Source: JALQTD01 sp964390365
GTDB taxonomy: Bacteria; Bacteroidota; Bacteroidia; Flavobacteriales_D; Sanyastnellaceae
Assembly (NCBI GenBank): GCA_964390365.1
Contig: CAYMHW010000001.1
Coordinates: 1 to 64,000 of the forward strand
DNA length: 64,000 nt
Direction of reading: 5' to 3'
How positions within the stretch are numbered: the first letter of the stretch is position 1; each line of letters starts with the position of its first letter. This document shows, piece by piece, positions 43,316-51,846 of the stretch. The notes beneath the pieces are model-generated. The model searched no databases. It was not told the DNA's origin and was given only the letters and a program-made list of their open reading frames with translations. Both the position numbers and the translations under genes were made by a program.

Positions 43316-46282
43316 TCATTCCTTCGAGGTGGCCAAAAGCCGCGCCTCCGTGAATCCCGCCGCTTGGACCACCGCCAACGCGCGAAGTGCCGCTTTCTCG
43401 CCGTCAATTTTGCGCGTGATGAACGCATCTCCTCCGCCCCACGGAAGGCTCCGGACCGCCAAGTCCTCGGGAAGCCGCAGCAAAGCAGCACGCGCCGTTG
43501 ACGGCGCCCCGAGCGGAAACTCGGCGATGCGCACCACCCAAACCGAAGCGTCTTCCTCCACCGCTTCCAAACGCCCTGCTGGCGTGCGCTCCCCCGCAGT
43601 CGGGGCAGAACGAACAGGCTGCATGACGAGGCCCTCTGGGAACGCCAATACCGCCCCATTGTTGCCCATGCGCTGTGCACGGACTGCTTCCTCTTGCTTC
43701 CAAAACGGACCGATCAACGCATCAACCTGTCCATTCGCAATGGGCCATGCCCGAAAGCGCTCTTTCCATTGAGCTTGCAGGGCAATCACCTCCGACTCCG
43801 CGGCCACAAAGTGCACCCCGTACCCCGACATGCGCAGTTCATGCCAAGCACGCGCCTCGTTCCACTCTTGCTCCGAGAACCCCACTACGAAGGCGTCATC
43901 GAACGGTGTTTTTTGCTGCATTGCAGCGCATGCCATCGCAGCTTCATTTCGGTTAAGGTAACTACCGTAAACAACTTTCTTCCAACCTGATAACTCAATC
44001 AACTTCAACTCATTTTGGACTCCCCAAAATGCCCAACCGTCGGGGGTGTCATGAAAGGCCCCGAGCTGCACAGCGAAGACGGAATCAGCAGGCACTGAAA
44101 TCGGATCGGATGCCGGAATTGCAGGCCGTTGCTCCGCGACAGGAACGGGTGCGGAAGGTTGCGGAAGAATGGCAGGCACGCCCCATTCCACAGGCGCTTC
44201 GGGGCCCAGCACCAAGTCCGCCAACGAATTGGCAGCCGACGACAAGTTGGCCCAAACAGGCAGTTCGAACGCCAACTCCAAATTCCACCATGCCGTGAGC
44301 AGCTCCGGCGATTCCTCGGGTTGGCTCGAGCGGAAGGCTTGCCAAGCTGCCCACAACCAATCCCGCCACACTTCTTCCGTTCCCAAGACCGATTCGTAAG
44401 ATTGGGAAGACCAAGCTTGTTCGAGTGCTCGGTCCATGATTTGGTCTGCATCCGGGTACCATTCCACTTGGTGCATCGCACGTTGCATGCGCAAAGGCAT
44501 CCCGTCTCGCAAGCGGGCGTATCCCGCGGTTTGGCTTCCCAACTGCTGCCAAATCCGAGCCTGGGTAAGCGTGGCTTGGTCCGCTTGAATGCGCTGGCTC
44601 CAAAGCGTGCAAACGTCCTCCCACCCCTCGCTGTTTTCCGCAGAACAAATCAAATCCAAGGCATTGGTGGTGTTGCGGAGGCGCTCAACGATCGGTTTCA
44701 AGGCTTCCGAAGACCACGAGCGGGCCATCGCAACGCCTTCCCACCCACCCGAATGGGGCGATTCCGGCAACGGAATGACGGCTTCAAGTTGCTCGAAAGC
44801 ACGGATTGCGACCCAACGCTCATGCACGGTAGCCACCTGCCACCACGGGGTTTCGGCGAGTGCGCCCCATGCTTCCGGAAGGTCCGTGGACCAAACCGGG
44901 TGCACCGGAAGGGTGCGCTCGTCCAGCGGCGGCGCAAGGGCCTCCCAGCTCGGATCCATGAACGCCAATCCGATCCACGGTTCCTCGCTTGCCAGTCGAG
45001 GCGCGAGGGCAATCTCTTCCCACGCATACCGCAGGGATACAGGTTCTGCGGTCGTGGGCAAGCTCCATTCGGCGCTGGTGTACGTGCCGCCTTGGCGGTC
45101 GGTGAGCAGGGCGCGGTAGGTAGCCCCATCCCATCCGGTCCACCAGCATGCGCCCGAAGCGCCCATCAAGGGCCCCTCCCATACCTTCTTTCGAGCATCC
45201 GTGGACCAAATCGACAACGACCGCTCCCCATCGGACCAATCCCACGCCAACTCCACCTGCACAGGCCGATGCGTTGGGCCGTCCAACAACACCTTCACGG
45301 CCTGAGCGACCTGATCGGGCATCCGTCGGGTCACCATCCACGCCGTCCAGCCATCGCCGGTCGGCGTGAAATGGGTTTCTGTGCCGCTTGAATTCAAAGC
45401 CAACGGCAAGGGAGTTGCAACGCCGCCACCACCATTCAAGTCGGTCCAAAACACGTCCATGCCTCCCGCAGATTCCGGTCGGTCGGAACTCCAGTACAAC
45501 CGCCCGGCCTCCACATCGAACATCGGCGTTCGTTCGTTGTAGGGCGAATTCACGGGCTCATCAAGGCGGCGCAACTTGCCGAATCGCCCATTCCCCCGAA
45601 TTTCCACCTCGTACACATCGGTGGTGCCTGCACCTTCTCGGTCGGAAGCAAACCACGCTCGGTCGGCGCCCGGGCGAATGAAGAGATCGCCGTGAAAGTT
45701 GGCCTTCCGATCAAAACGGGAGCGCAGGGTTTCGGGCACCTTGACCCAACGGCCCAAGCTATCGGGCAAATCGAATCGGGCATGCCCTTCCTCGTCCCCG
45801 ACCGCTCGAAGTTCCAACGGATCGAGCGCCACCCAATGGGTCACCGGTTGCGCGTGAAGCCGAGCTCGCTCCGCTTGTTGCTCGGCAAACCGCCTCATCC
45901 CGTCGTCGTCGTGTCCAACGGCGAAATACGCTTCAAACCAAGGCAGCGCTTCTCCATGACGCCCAAGGGCTTGGAGCCGAAGGGCTTCGACCAACGCGCA
46001 ATTCGCCTCCCAAAAATCCCCCTCGCCTTCCCAAACCAAACTGGAGGCTTCGACGCGCTGCAGCGGAGCCGTTCCCTGCACCAATGAACTCGCGAGGCCC
46101 AACCAATGGGCCAGGCTGTCTTCGGGCACCTCGTTCAGGCGTTCGTCGCTCCAAGCCTGCAACTCCTGCCATTCGCCATTGCGCCAATGCCGTTCGAGCT
46201 GGGGAAGTGGGGTTTGGCACAACAGCACCCCTTCGAGAAGCAGCGTGAACAGCGCGGCAAGGGGCAAGCGGAATGAAAGCAT
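43316..46282 (-). CDS. Large exported PD40-propeller protein with SPOR-like C-terminus
   Basis: ATG 46282 (MLSFRLPLAALFTLLLEGVL) gives 988 residues with a signal peptide. After a helical, TPR-like N-terminal part come PD40/WD40-like strands (AWFASDREGAGTTDVYEVEI, LYWSSDRPESAGGMDVFWTDL). Near the C-terminus the segment VFAVQLGAFHDTPDG to DAFVVGF resembles a SPOR peptidoglycan-binding domain, followed by two weaker look-alike modules. It may be an envelope-associated protein, as in OmpA/PD40 Bacteroidota families, but it lacks an OmpA domain. The tryptophan content is high. Function is unknown. Confidence 0.72.
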   Translation of the reverse strand: MLSFRLPLAALFTLLLEGVLLCQTPLPQLERHWRNGEWQELQAWSDERLNEVPEDSLAHWLGLASSLVQGTAPLQRVEASSLVWEGEGDFWEANCALVEALRLQALGRHGEALPWFEAYFAVGHDDDGMRRFAEQQAERARLHAQPVTHWVALDPLELRAVGDEEGHARFDLPDSLGRWVKVPETLRSRFDRKANFHGDLFIRPGADRAWFASDREGAGTTDVYEVEIRGNGRFGKLRRLDEPVNSPYNERTPMFDVEAGRLYWSSDRPESAGGMDVFWTDLNGGGGVATPLPLALNSSGTETHFTPTGDGWTAWMVTRRMPDQVAQAVKVLLDGPTHRPVQVELAWDWSDGERSLSIWSTDARKKVWEGPLMGASGACWWTGWDGATYRALLTDRQGGTYTSAEWSLPTTAEPVSLRYAWEEIALAPRLASEEPWIGLAFMDPSWEALAPPLDERTLPVHPVWSTDLPEAWGALAETPWWQVATVHERWVAIRAFEQLEAVIPLPESPHSGGWEGVAMARSWSSEALKPIVERLRNTTNALDLICSAENSEGWEDVCTLWSQRIQADQATLTQARIWQQLGSQTAGYARLRDGMPLRMQRAMHQVEWYPDADQIMDRALEQAWSSQSYESVLGTEEVWRDWLWAAWQAFRSSQPEESPELLTAWWNLELAFELPVWANLSSAANSLADLVLGPEAPVEWGVPAILPQPSAPVPVAEQRPAIPASDPISVPADSVFAVQLGAFHDTPDGWAFWGVQNELKLIELSGWKKVVYGSYLNRNEAAMACAAMQQKTPFDDAFVVGFSEQEWNEARAWHELRMSGYGVHFVAAESEVIALQAQWKERFRAWPIANGQVDALIGPFWKQEEAVRAQRMGNNGAVLAFPEGLVMQPVRSAPTAGERTPAGRLEAVEEDASVWVVRIAEFPLGAPSTARAALLRLPEDLAVRSLPWGGGDAFITRKIDGEKAALRALAVVQAAGFTEARLLATSKE

Positions 46283-46295
46283 GTAATTTGAGCCC

Positions 46296-46327
46296 AAAAC
46301 GTACAATCCTTGTGAATCAGTGGTCAA
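46296..46327 (-). promoter_or_regulatory. Possible promoter of the PD40/SPOR-like gene
   Basis: On the minus strand TTG (46325-46327), 21 bp, TACGTTTT (46296-46303, followed by G): 7 of 8 match at the -7 box, 13 bp before the ATG at 46282. Confidence 0.4.
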
Positions 46328-46367
46328 TCTACCCCGGAACGTCAGCCCATCCGCCCCCGCCTTCCAT

Positions 46368-46375
46368 TAGCTTTG
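46368..46375 (+). promoter_or_regulatory. Promoter -7 box of pruA
   Basis: TAGCTTTG matches TAnnTTTG perfectly and lies 24 bp before the ATG at 46400. No TTG occurs at -33. Confidence 0.45.
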
Positions 46376-46399
46376 CACCAAGTTTCAAACAATTTCACC

Positions 46400-48028
46400 A
46401 TGTCAGACGGAATCTACACCGTTCCCACTCCGGTCAACGAGCCGGTGCTCAACTACGCACCCGGGTCAGCTGAACGGGAGGCCCTGCTTGCCGCCTATCA
46501 CGAAATGTACCACGCGGACCCCATCGACGTGCCGATGTACATCGGATCCGAACAGGTTCGCACGAACGATAAACGGCCCATGTCGCCTCCGCACGAGCAC
46601 GGGAAAATCCTCGGACATTTCAATTACGGAGACGCCTCGCACGTTGAGCAGGCCATTGAGGCTGCACTCGAAGCCCGCACGGCTTGGGCCGCCACGCCTT
46701 GGGAGCATCGCGTGGCCATTTTCCTGAAGGCAGCCGATTTGCTCGCGGGCCCCTACCGTGCAAAGATCAACGCCGCAACCATGTTGGCCCAAAGCAAGAG
46801 CGCGTTCCAAGCTGAAATCGACGCGGCTTGTGAATTGATTGATTTCCTGCGATTCAACGCTCACTACGTGCAGGAAATTCACCGGGTTCAGCCCGCCAGT
46901 GCTCCAGGAATTTGGAACCGCTTGGAGTACCGTCCCTTGGAGGGATTTGTGTTCGCCATCACGCCCTTCAATTTCACGGCCATCGCGGGCAACCTGCCAG
47001 CCTCGGCAGCGATCATGGGGAACGTGGTGGTTTGGAAGCCTGCAGATTCCCAAGTGTACAGTGCTCAAGTCGTCATGGAAGTATTCCGCGAAGCCGGGTT
47101 GCCGGATGGGGTCATCAACTTCGTCACCGTTGACGGGCCAGTCGCGGGGGATGTGGTGTTCAAGCACCGCGATTTTGCCGGCCTGCATTTCACCGGTTCG
47201 ACCGGGGTGTTCCAGCACTTGTGGAAGACCATCGGGGAAAACATCAAGGCGTATCGGACGTATCCCCGGATTGTGGGAGAAACCGGTGGCAAGGACTTCA
47301 TTCTGGCTCATCGGTCGGCGAATTTGGACGCCTTGGTGGCGGCTTCGGTCCGAGGTGCGTTTGAGCTTCAAGGCCAAAAATGCTCTGCAGCATCCCGCGC
47401 CTACATCCCCTCCAACCTCTTTGACGACTACATCGAGCGCATGAAGGCAGAAGTTGCCACCATTCAAGTGGGGACACCCGCGGAGCTCAGCAACTTCGTC
47501 AACGCCGTCATCGACCGCAAAGCGTACGACAAGATTGTGTCTTACATCGAATACGCGAAAGCTGCGCCAGACGCTGAAGTGGTTGCCGGTGGCACTTACG
47601 ATGATGCAACGGGTTACTTCATCCAGCCGACCATCGTGGTCACCTCGAACCCGCATTTCAAGACCATGGTGGAGGAAATTTTCGGTCCCGTTTTGACGGT
47701 TTACCGCTACGAGGCGGATGCGTTTGCGGAAACCATCAACTTGGTCGACTCGACGAGCGATTACGCCTTGACCGGCGCTGTGTTTGCTCAGGATCGCTAT
47801 GCAATCGAAGAAGCGTCCCGTGGCCTCGTCAACGCTGCGGGCAACTTTTACATCAACGACAAGCCCACAGGAGCCGTTGTTGGGCAGCAGCCTTTCGGTG
47901 GCGCTCGCGGATCCGGCACCAATGACAAAGCGGGAAGCCAGTTGAACCTGTTGCGCTGGGTGAGTCCACGCACCATCAAGGAGACCCTGGTTCCTCCCAC
48001 GAACTACCGTTATCCCTTCTTGGGGTGA
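46400..48028 (+). CDS. pruA: L-glutamate gamma-semialdehyde (1-pyrroline-5-carboxylate) dehydrogenase
   Basis: ATG 46400 (MSDGIYTVPTPVNEP) gives 542 residues, matching the stand-alone eukaryote-like P5C dehydrogenase. NAD-binding and catalytic residues are present: FAITPFNFTAIAGNLPASA, the Glu in IVGETGGKDF and the nucleophilic Cys in ELQGQKCSAASRAY. It oxidises glutamate semialdehyde in proline catabolism. No proline dehydrogenase is adjacent. A terminator follows. Confidence 0.96.
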   Translation: MSDGIYTVPTPVNEPVLNYAPGSAEREALLAAYHEMYHADPIDVPMYIGSEQVRTNDKRPMSPPHEHGKILGHFNYGDASHVEQAIEAALEARTAWAATPWEHRVAIFLKAADLLAGPYRAKINAATMLAQSKSAFQAEIDAACELIDFLRFNAHYVQEIHRVQPASAPGIWNRLEYRPLEGFVFAITPFNFTAIAGNLPASAAIMGNVVVWKPADSQVYSAQVVMEVFREAGLPDGVINFVTVDGPVAGDVVFKHRDFAGLHFTGSTGVFQHLWKTIGENIKAYRTYPRIVGETGGKDFILAHRSANLDALVAASVRGAFELQGQKCSAASRAYIPSNLFDDYIERMKAEVATIQVGTPAELSNFVNAVIDRKAYDKIVSYIEYAKAAPDAEVVAGGTYDDATGYFIQPTIVVTSNPHFKTMVEEIFGPVLTVYRYEADAFAETINLVDSTSDYALTGAVFAQDRYAIEEASRGLVNAAGNFYINDKPTGAVVGQQPFGGARGSGTNDKAGSQLNLLRWVSPRTIKETLVPPTNYRYPFLG

Positions 48029-48044
48029 TGCGGCCAAACGGCAT

Positions 48045-48079
48045 AAAAAAAGGCGGTCCATCGGGTACCGCCTTTTTTT
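48045..48079. terminator. Bidirectional terminator between pruA and the convergent gene
   Basis: AGGCGGT (48051-48057) pairs with ACCGCCT (48067-48073), and the stem is extended by A6 on the left and T6-7 on the right. Each strand therefore ends in a U-run, suiting both pruA (plus) and the gene ending at 48095 (minus). Confidence 0.9.
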
Positions 48080-48094
48080 TGACGTGAATTGCCC

Positions 48095-48691
48095 TTACGC
48101 TTCAGCGTTGGTTTCCACGGATTCGTATTCCTCGTCGTCACCGACTTCCACATCGTATTCGTCGTAGCGCGGAGTCGGGATTGCAGCCATGTCCACGGCA
48201 ACGTGGCGACCTCCAGCGAGCTTGCGGAACTCCTCGTCAAACGGCGAGGTCAACATGCCGTCCTGGTCCAACCATTTTGTGAGCACGAGGTACTTCTCCT
48301 TCTTCCCAGCGCGACCGATGGTTTCGACCCGTCCGTGCACCGTGCGCAGACGAAAGGCGCTGTTCAAAATGCTTGCGCGGGCCGACGGCTCGCGATCCGC
48401 ACCGAGGTGATGAATCGCCATGGCGTCATCGATGAGTTCTTTGTATGTCATCGGACGGTTCCGAGCCCGAAGGCGTTTCACGATGAAGTTCCCCCACACG
48501 CTCTTCGGTCCGCGTTTGCGTTGCTTGCCACCTGAAAGCGCAGTCGCAGCAGCCACTCGACGAGGGCTCAACGGCTCACCTGTTAGTTTAAATAACATTT
48601 CTTCAACGTGAGCCAATTGACCCACGAGCCTGCCCCGCTCCTGTTCATAGAATCGCTTCATTTCTTGCAATTCCTTCTGGGAAAATTCCAT
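48095..48691 (-). CDS. Putative winged-helix (HARE-HTH-like) protein
   Basis: This encodes 198 residues: an N-terminal coiled coil (about 1-40), a basic linker (GGKQRKRGPKSVWGNF), a compact helical domain with RPMTYKELIDDAMAIHH and ASILNSAFRLRTVHGRVETIGRAGKKEKYLV that resembles HARE-HTH winged helices, and an acidic tail. A DNA-associated role is suggested by this layout but not proven. It has one of the best promoters in the window and a leader of about 80 nt. Confidence 0.62.
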   Translation of the reverse strand: MEFSQKELQEMKRFYEQERGRLVGQLAHVEEMLFKLTGEPLSPRRVAAATALSGGKQRKRGPKSVWGNFIVKRLRARNRPMTYKELIDDAMAIHHLGADREPSARASILNSAFRLRTVHGRVETIGRAGKKEKYLVLTKWLDQDGMLTSPFDEEFRKLAGGRHVAVDMAAIPTPRYDEYDVEVGDDEEYESVETNAEA

Positions 48692-48778
48692 CCTGATAAA
48701 CGTTTTGAAACGGAACGCAACATATCATATCACATGAATAGGCATGCTGTGAACCCTTCGTTAATTAATGAGTTGAGG

Positions 48779-48808
48779 CAAATTTATGTTCGATACATGA
48801 ATTGACAA
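48779..48808 (-). promoter_or_regulatory. Bacteroidota-type promoter of the winged-helix gene
   Basis: On the minus strand TTG (48806-48808), 19 bp, TAAATTTG (48779-48786): a perfect consensus. Transcription should start near 48773, leaving a leader of about 80 nt. Confidence 0.78.
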
Positions 48809-49024
48809 GGCACGATAACATTTTTCTTCAGCTTTGCCTGTTAAAATCTTACGTTTTGCAGACAATACTCATCCGATTGGACGATTTAAGGCGTCCTCAT
48901 GCGATGAAATGAACCGCTTGGCTGGGTCGTTTTACTCAACTTGTGCCGTCGACTAAACCAACAGAAGAATACATATGAGCATTTTTGGTGGCTTCATATC
49001 TGTTCACATGCGTCCCACCTACGC
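48809..49024. other. AT-rich intergenic stretch without a gene
   Basis: Together with the leader and promoter to its left, this belongs to a 333-bp gene-free space (48692-49024), the longest in the window. It is visibly more AT-rich than its surroundings. A plus-strand TACGTTTTG (48850-48858) resembles a -7 box, and GGACG/CGTCC (48879-48883 with 48892-48896) forms a short weak hairpin. I see no convincing open frame or RNA. Confidence 0.4.
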
Positions 49025-49025
49025 G

Positions 49026-49061
49026 AAAAAAAAAGTCCCTGCTCATCTTGAGCAAGGACTT
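49026..49061 (-). terminator. Terminator of the RNase P RNA gene
   Basis: On the plus strand AAGTCCCTGCTC (49033-49044) pairs with GAGCAAGGACTT (49050-49061), with one mismatch and a 5-nt loop. On the minus strand the hairpin is followed by a run of nine T. It lies directly after the P1 helix of RNase P RNA. Confidence 0.9.
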
Positions 49062-49406
49062 CATAGCAACAGCCGCGTAAGCCGGATTCTGTTCACCCGA
49101 AGGTGCTTCGCCATCTATCTAACGCAATCTACCCCCTGACTCGGACGGGCCGCCCTCAAACGCCAGTGTACATGATCTTGCAACCCACAAGGTTTACCCA
49201 GGCCAAACAATCGCTTGTTTGCCGGTGAGCTCTTACCTCACCTTTTCACCCTTGCCTGTGCCCGAAGGCCATCGGCGGACTAAATCTCTGTGGCACTTTC
49301 TGTGAGCACCCGGAGGTACTCCCTCCCTTTCGAGGAGTGTGGCGCCCTATGTTGTCCGGACTTTCCTCCCTGCAAAGCAAGGCGACGAAGTCTGGTGCTG
49401 CTATGC
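49062..49406 (-). ncRNA. rnpB: RNase P RNA, bacterial type A
   Basis: The conserved core is unmistakable on the minus strand: GGAAAGTCCGGAC (49354-49366) near the 5' end, the pseudoknot partner AGAATCCGGCTTA (49078-49090) near the 3' end, and ACAGGCAAGGGTGAAAAGGT in the middle. The P1 helix pairs CATAGCAGCA (49396-49405) with TGTTGCTATG (49062-49071), fixing the ends to within a few bases and the length at about 345 nt. It is the catalytic RNA of tRNA 5' maturation. Its 5' end lies 2-3 bp after the M28 peptidase stop, so its promoter must be inside that gene or shared with it. Confidence 0.95.
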
Positions 49407-49408
49407 AA

Positions 49409-50692
49409 TCAATCCCAAATGACGTTCACCGTCAACCGGTCCCCTCCCCGTTCAATCTCGACTTCGGTGGCCATGCCCTCTTCGAACAAGCTCAGTCCTG
49501 TCATATACGACATCATGTCGACGATTTGGATGGTGTCCATGCGAACCACCACATCACCGCGCTTCATCCCAGCCATCGCGGCAGGGCGTCCTTCAGTGAC
49601 TCCGTCGATGCGCATGCCTTCACCGCTGTAGAGGTAATCGGGCACCACGCCCAAGGTCACCTTGAACCGTGGCGTGCTGTCTTCATCCTGGTCTTTGGTC
49701 GCCGTAAACTCCCAGTCCATTTCTTTGTCCAATGCCCGCATCACCCGCTCCACGTAGCGCGCGATGCGCAACATGCCTTCGTAATTCAACTTGTCCGGCG
49801 TGTCGCTCGGGCGGTGGTAGTCCGGGTGTTGGCCTGTGAAAAAGTGAAGCACAGGAATGCCTTCCAAGTAAAACGACGTGTGGTCGCTGGGGCCTAAGCC
49901 ACTTTCACTCGGCACCAAGACAAACCCTTCCTCATTGCATGCTTCGAGGATTTCCATCCAACGGGGAGATGTTCCCGTGCCGTAAACGGCGAGGGTGTCC
50001 CCACGCAAGCGACCGACCATGTCGAGGTTCAGCATGTACCGAATGCTGTCCAAAGCTACCGTGGGCTTTTCACAGAAGTGATTCGAGCCCCACAATCCCT
50101 TCTCCTCACCCGAGAATCCGCAGAACAAAACGTGATCGTCAAGCGGGGTTTCGGCAAGGCGCTGAGCCACTTCAAGCATGGTCGCCACACCTGATGCGTT
50201 GTCGTCGGCACCGTAGTGGACGGTAGGTTCTCCGCGGAACAGGGAGTTCTCGCCGCCATATCCGAGGTGGTCATAGTGGGCAGCCAACACGCCATAGCCC
50301 TTGCCGGCGCTTCCTTTGCCGGTGTACAATACATTGTGTCCCACAATCGGCTTCACAATCGCCATGCCCAGGTGCGCCTCGCCCGAATCGCCGTGGATTT
50401 GCATCGGGGGATGCGGAGTGTATTGGAACGCTTGGAGTGCTCCGGAATCGCCACGAGCGGCGTACCCCAGTTCCGCGAACGACTCGGAGAGCCATTGTGC
50501 GGCGAGCGCCTCGCCTTCGGTGCCTGTTTCGCGGCCCTTCATCGTCGAGTCAGCGAGGGTTTCGACGCGGCTTTTCAACGCGGCCATTGCGGCGTCATCG
50601 GAGGCTGACGGGTGCGGGGCGGGTGAGGTTTGGCACGACCACAAGCCCAATGCGACGGAAGCTGCCAACCAAGTTCCCATCCGAACGTCCAT
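49409..50692 (-). CDS. M28-family zinc aminopeptidase lipoprotein with PDZ domain
   Basis: ATG 50692 gives 427 residues (ATG 50701 and 50680 are alternatives). A lipoprotein signal ends in ALGLWSC. The M28 metal site is visible as AAHYDHLGY, HYGADDNASGVATMLE, FSGEEKGLWGS and LNLDMVGRL. A PA-like insertion precedes it, and a C-terminal PDZ-like domain spans LGVVPDYLYSGEGMRIDGV to the end. It probably degrades peptides in the periplasm or at the surface. It is divergent from the TolB-like gene and abuts rnpB. Confidence 0.9.
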   Translation of the reverse strand: MDVRMGTWLAASVALGLWSCQTSPAPHPSASDDAAMAALKSRVETLADSTMKGRETGTEGEALAAQWLSESFAELGYAARGDSGALQAFQYTPHPPMQIHGDSGEAHLGMAIVKPIVGHNVLYTGKGSAGKGYGVLAAHYDHLGYGGENSLFRGEPTVHYGADDNASGVATMLEVAQRLAETPLDDHVLFCGFSGEEKGLWGSNHFCEKPTVALDSIRYMLNLDMVGRLRGDTLAVYGTGTSPRWMEILEACNEEGFVLVPSESGLGPSDHTSFYLEGIPVLHFFTGQHPDYHRPSDTPDKLNYEGMLRIARYVERVMRALDKEMDWEFTATKDQDEDSTPRFKVTLGVVPDYLYSGEGMRIDGVTEGRPAAMAGMKRGDVVVRMDTIQIVDMMSYMTGLSLFEEGMATEVEIERGGDRLTVNVIWD

Positions 50693-50733
50693 GAATCCCA
50701 TATTCAAAGTATTTTCGCGCAAAATTCGACGAT

Positions 50734-51846
50734 ATGCGGACGAAATTAGGCATTATCGCAGCGCTCTTTGGAATGCTGTTGGCAAATTGTGGCACGGAAG
50801 TCACACAAACACCCGAAACGGCTCCTTCAGAAGCAGTTAAGACGGACACCTTGCGCTACCCGCAGGAGGAGCACCTGATGAACGTCCGCCAGCTGACCTT
50901 CGGTGGGGACAACGCCGAGGCCTACTGGTCGTTCGCAAGCGATGCGCTGGTTTTCCAGGCCACGAACCCCTCTTGGGAAATTCCATGTGACCAAATTTTC
51001 ATCATGGAACTTGGGGAGAACGCCAAACCCCTTCCCCAACGTCCTACACCGGTTTCCACGGGGTTGGGACGCACGACCTGTGCCTATTTCATGCCGGGGG
51101 ACAGCACCTTCGTTTACGCCTCTACGCACATGGGGGACGCGGAATGCCCACCGGTTCCGCCGCGCGGGCCCAATGGTGAATACGTTTGGCCCATCTATCC
51201 GGACTACGACATCTTCGTGGCCAACCGCAACGGGGAAATCACGCAGCAGCTGACGGATTTGCCCGGCTACGATGCGGAAGCGACGGTTTCACCGACGGGC
51301 GATCGCATGGTGTTCACCAGCACCCGGTCGGGCGATCTGGAGCTTTACACGTGCGACCTCGATGGCGGCAACGTGGTCCAAGTGACCCACGAGCTCGGCT
51401 ATGATGGGGGGGCGTTCTTCTCCCCGGATGGAGAGTGGTTGATTTGGCGGGCAAGTCGTCCCCAAACGGAAGAGGAGCAAACACATTACAAGGAATTGCT
51501 CAGCCAAGGACTGGTTGAACCCACGGACATGGAATTGTTCATTGGGCGTGCTGACGGTTCGGAAGCGCGGCAGTTGACCGATCTCGGAGGGGCCAATTGG
51601 GCGCCCTACTTCCATCCAAGTGGTGAGCGGGTCATTTTTTGTTCCAACCACCACACGGGTGGGTTCCCATTCAATTTGTTCAGCATCCGCATCGATGGCA
51701 GCGGTTTGGAACAAATCACGTTCGACGATGCCTTCGACTCCTTCCCGATGTTCTCGCCCGACGGCAAGTACATCAGTTTTTCGTCCAACCGCCACAATGG
51801 TCGGACGCGGAGCACCAACGTGTTCGTAGCTGAGTGGATCGAGTGA
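50734..51846 (+). CDS. TolB-like PD40 beta-propeller lipoprotein
   Basis: This encodes 370 residues with a lipoprotein signal (MRTKLGIIAALFGMLLANC). Five or more PD40/WD40-like strands follow: AYWSFASDALVFQ, DAEATVSPTGDRMVFTSTRSGDLELYTCD, GGAFFSPDGEWLIW, WAPYFHPSGERVIFCSN and SFPMFSPDGKYISFSSNR. It resembles the propeller of TolB and of Bacteroidota biopolymer-transport proteins. It is first in an operon with a pseudouridine synthase and plsC; the start GTG of the next gene overlaps its stop (GTGA). Confidence 0.87.
   Translation: MRTKLGIIAALFGMLLANCGTEVTQTPETAPSEAVKTDTLRYPQEEHLMNVRQLTFGGDNAEAYWSFASDALVFQATNPSWEIPCDQIFIMELGENAKPLPQRPTPVSTGLGRTTCAYFMPGDSTFVYASTHMGDAECPPVPPRGPNGEYVWPIYPDYDIFVANRNGEITQQLTDLPGYDAEATVSPTGDRMVFTSTRSGDLELYTCDLDGGNVVQVTHELGYDGGAFFSPDGEWLIWRASRPQTEEEQTHYKELLSQGLVEPTDMELFIGRADGSEARQLTDLGGANWAPYFHPSGERVIFCSNHHTGGFPFNLFSIRIDGSGLEQITFDDAFDSFPMFSPDGKYISFSSNRHNGRTRSTNVFVAEWIE

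Noticed and set aside
46466..48061. Minus-strand open frame of 531 codons
   Set aside because: Antisense to pruA, a well-conserved enzyme; no promoter or domain for the antisense frame.
48608..48805. Small plus-strand open frame of 65 codons in the intergenic region
   Set aside because: It overlaps the start, leader and promoter of the minus-strand winged-helix gene, has no promoter of its own and no recognisable features.
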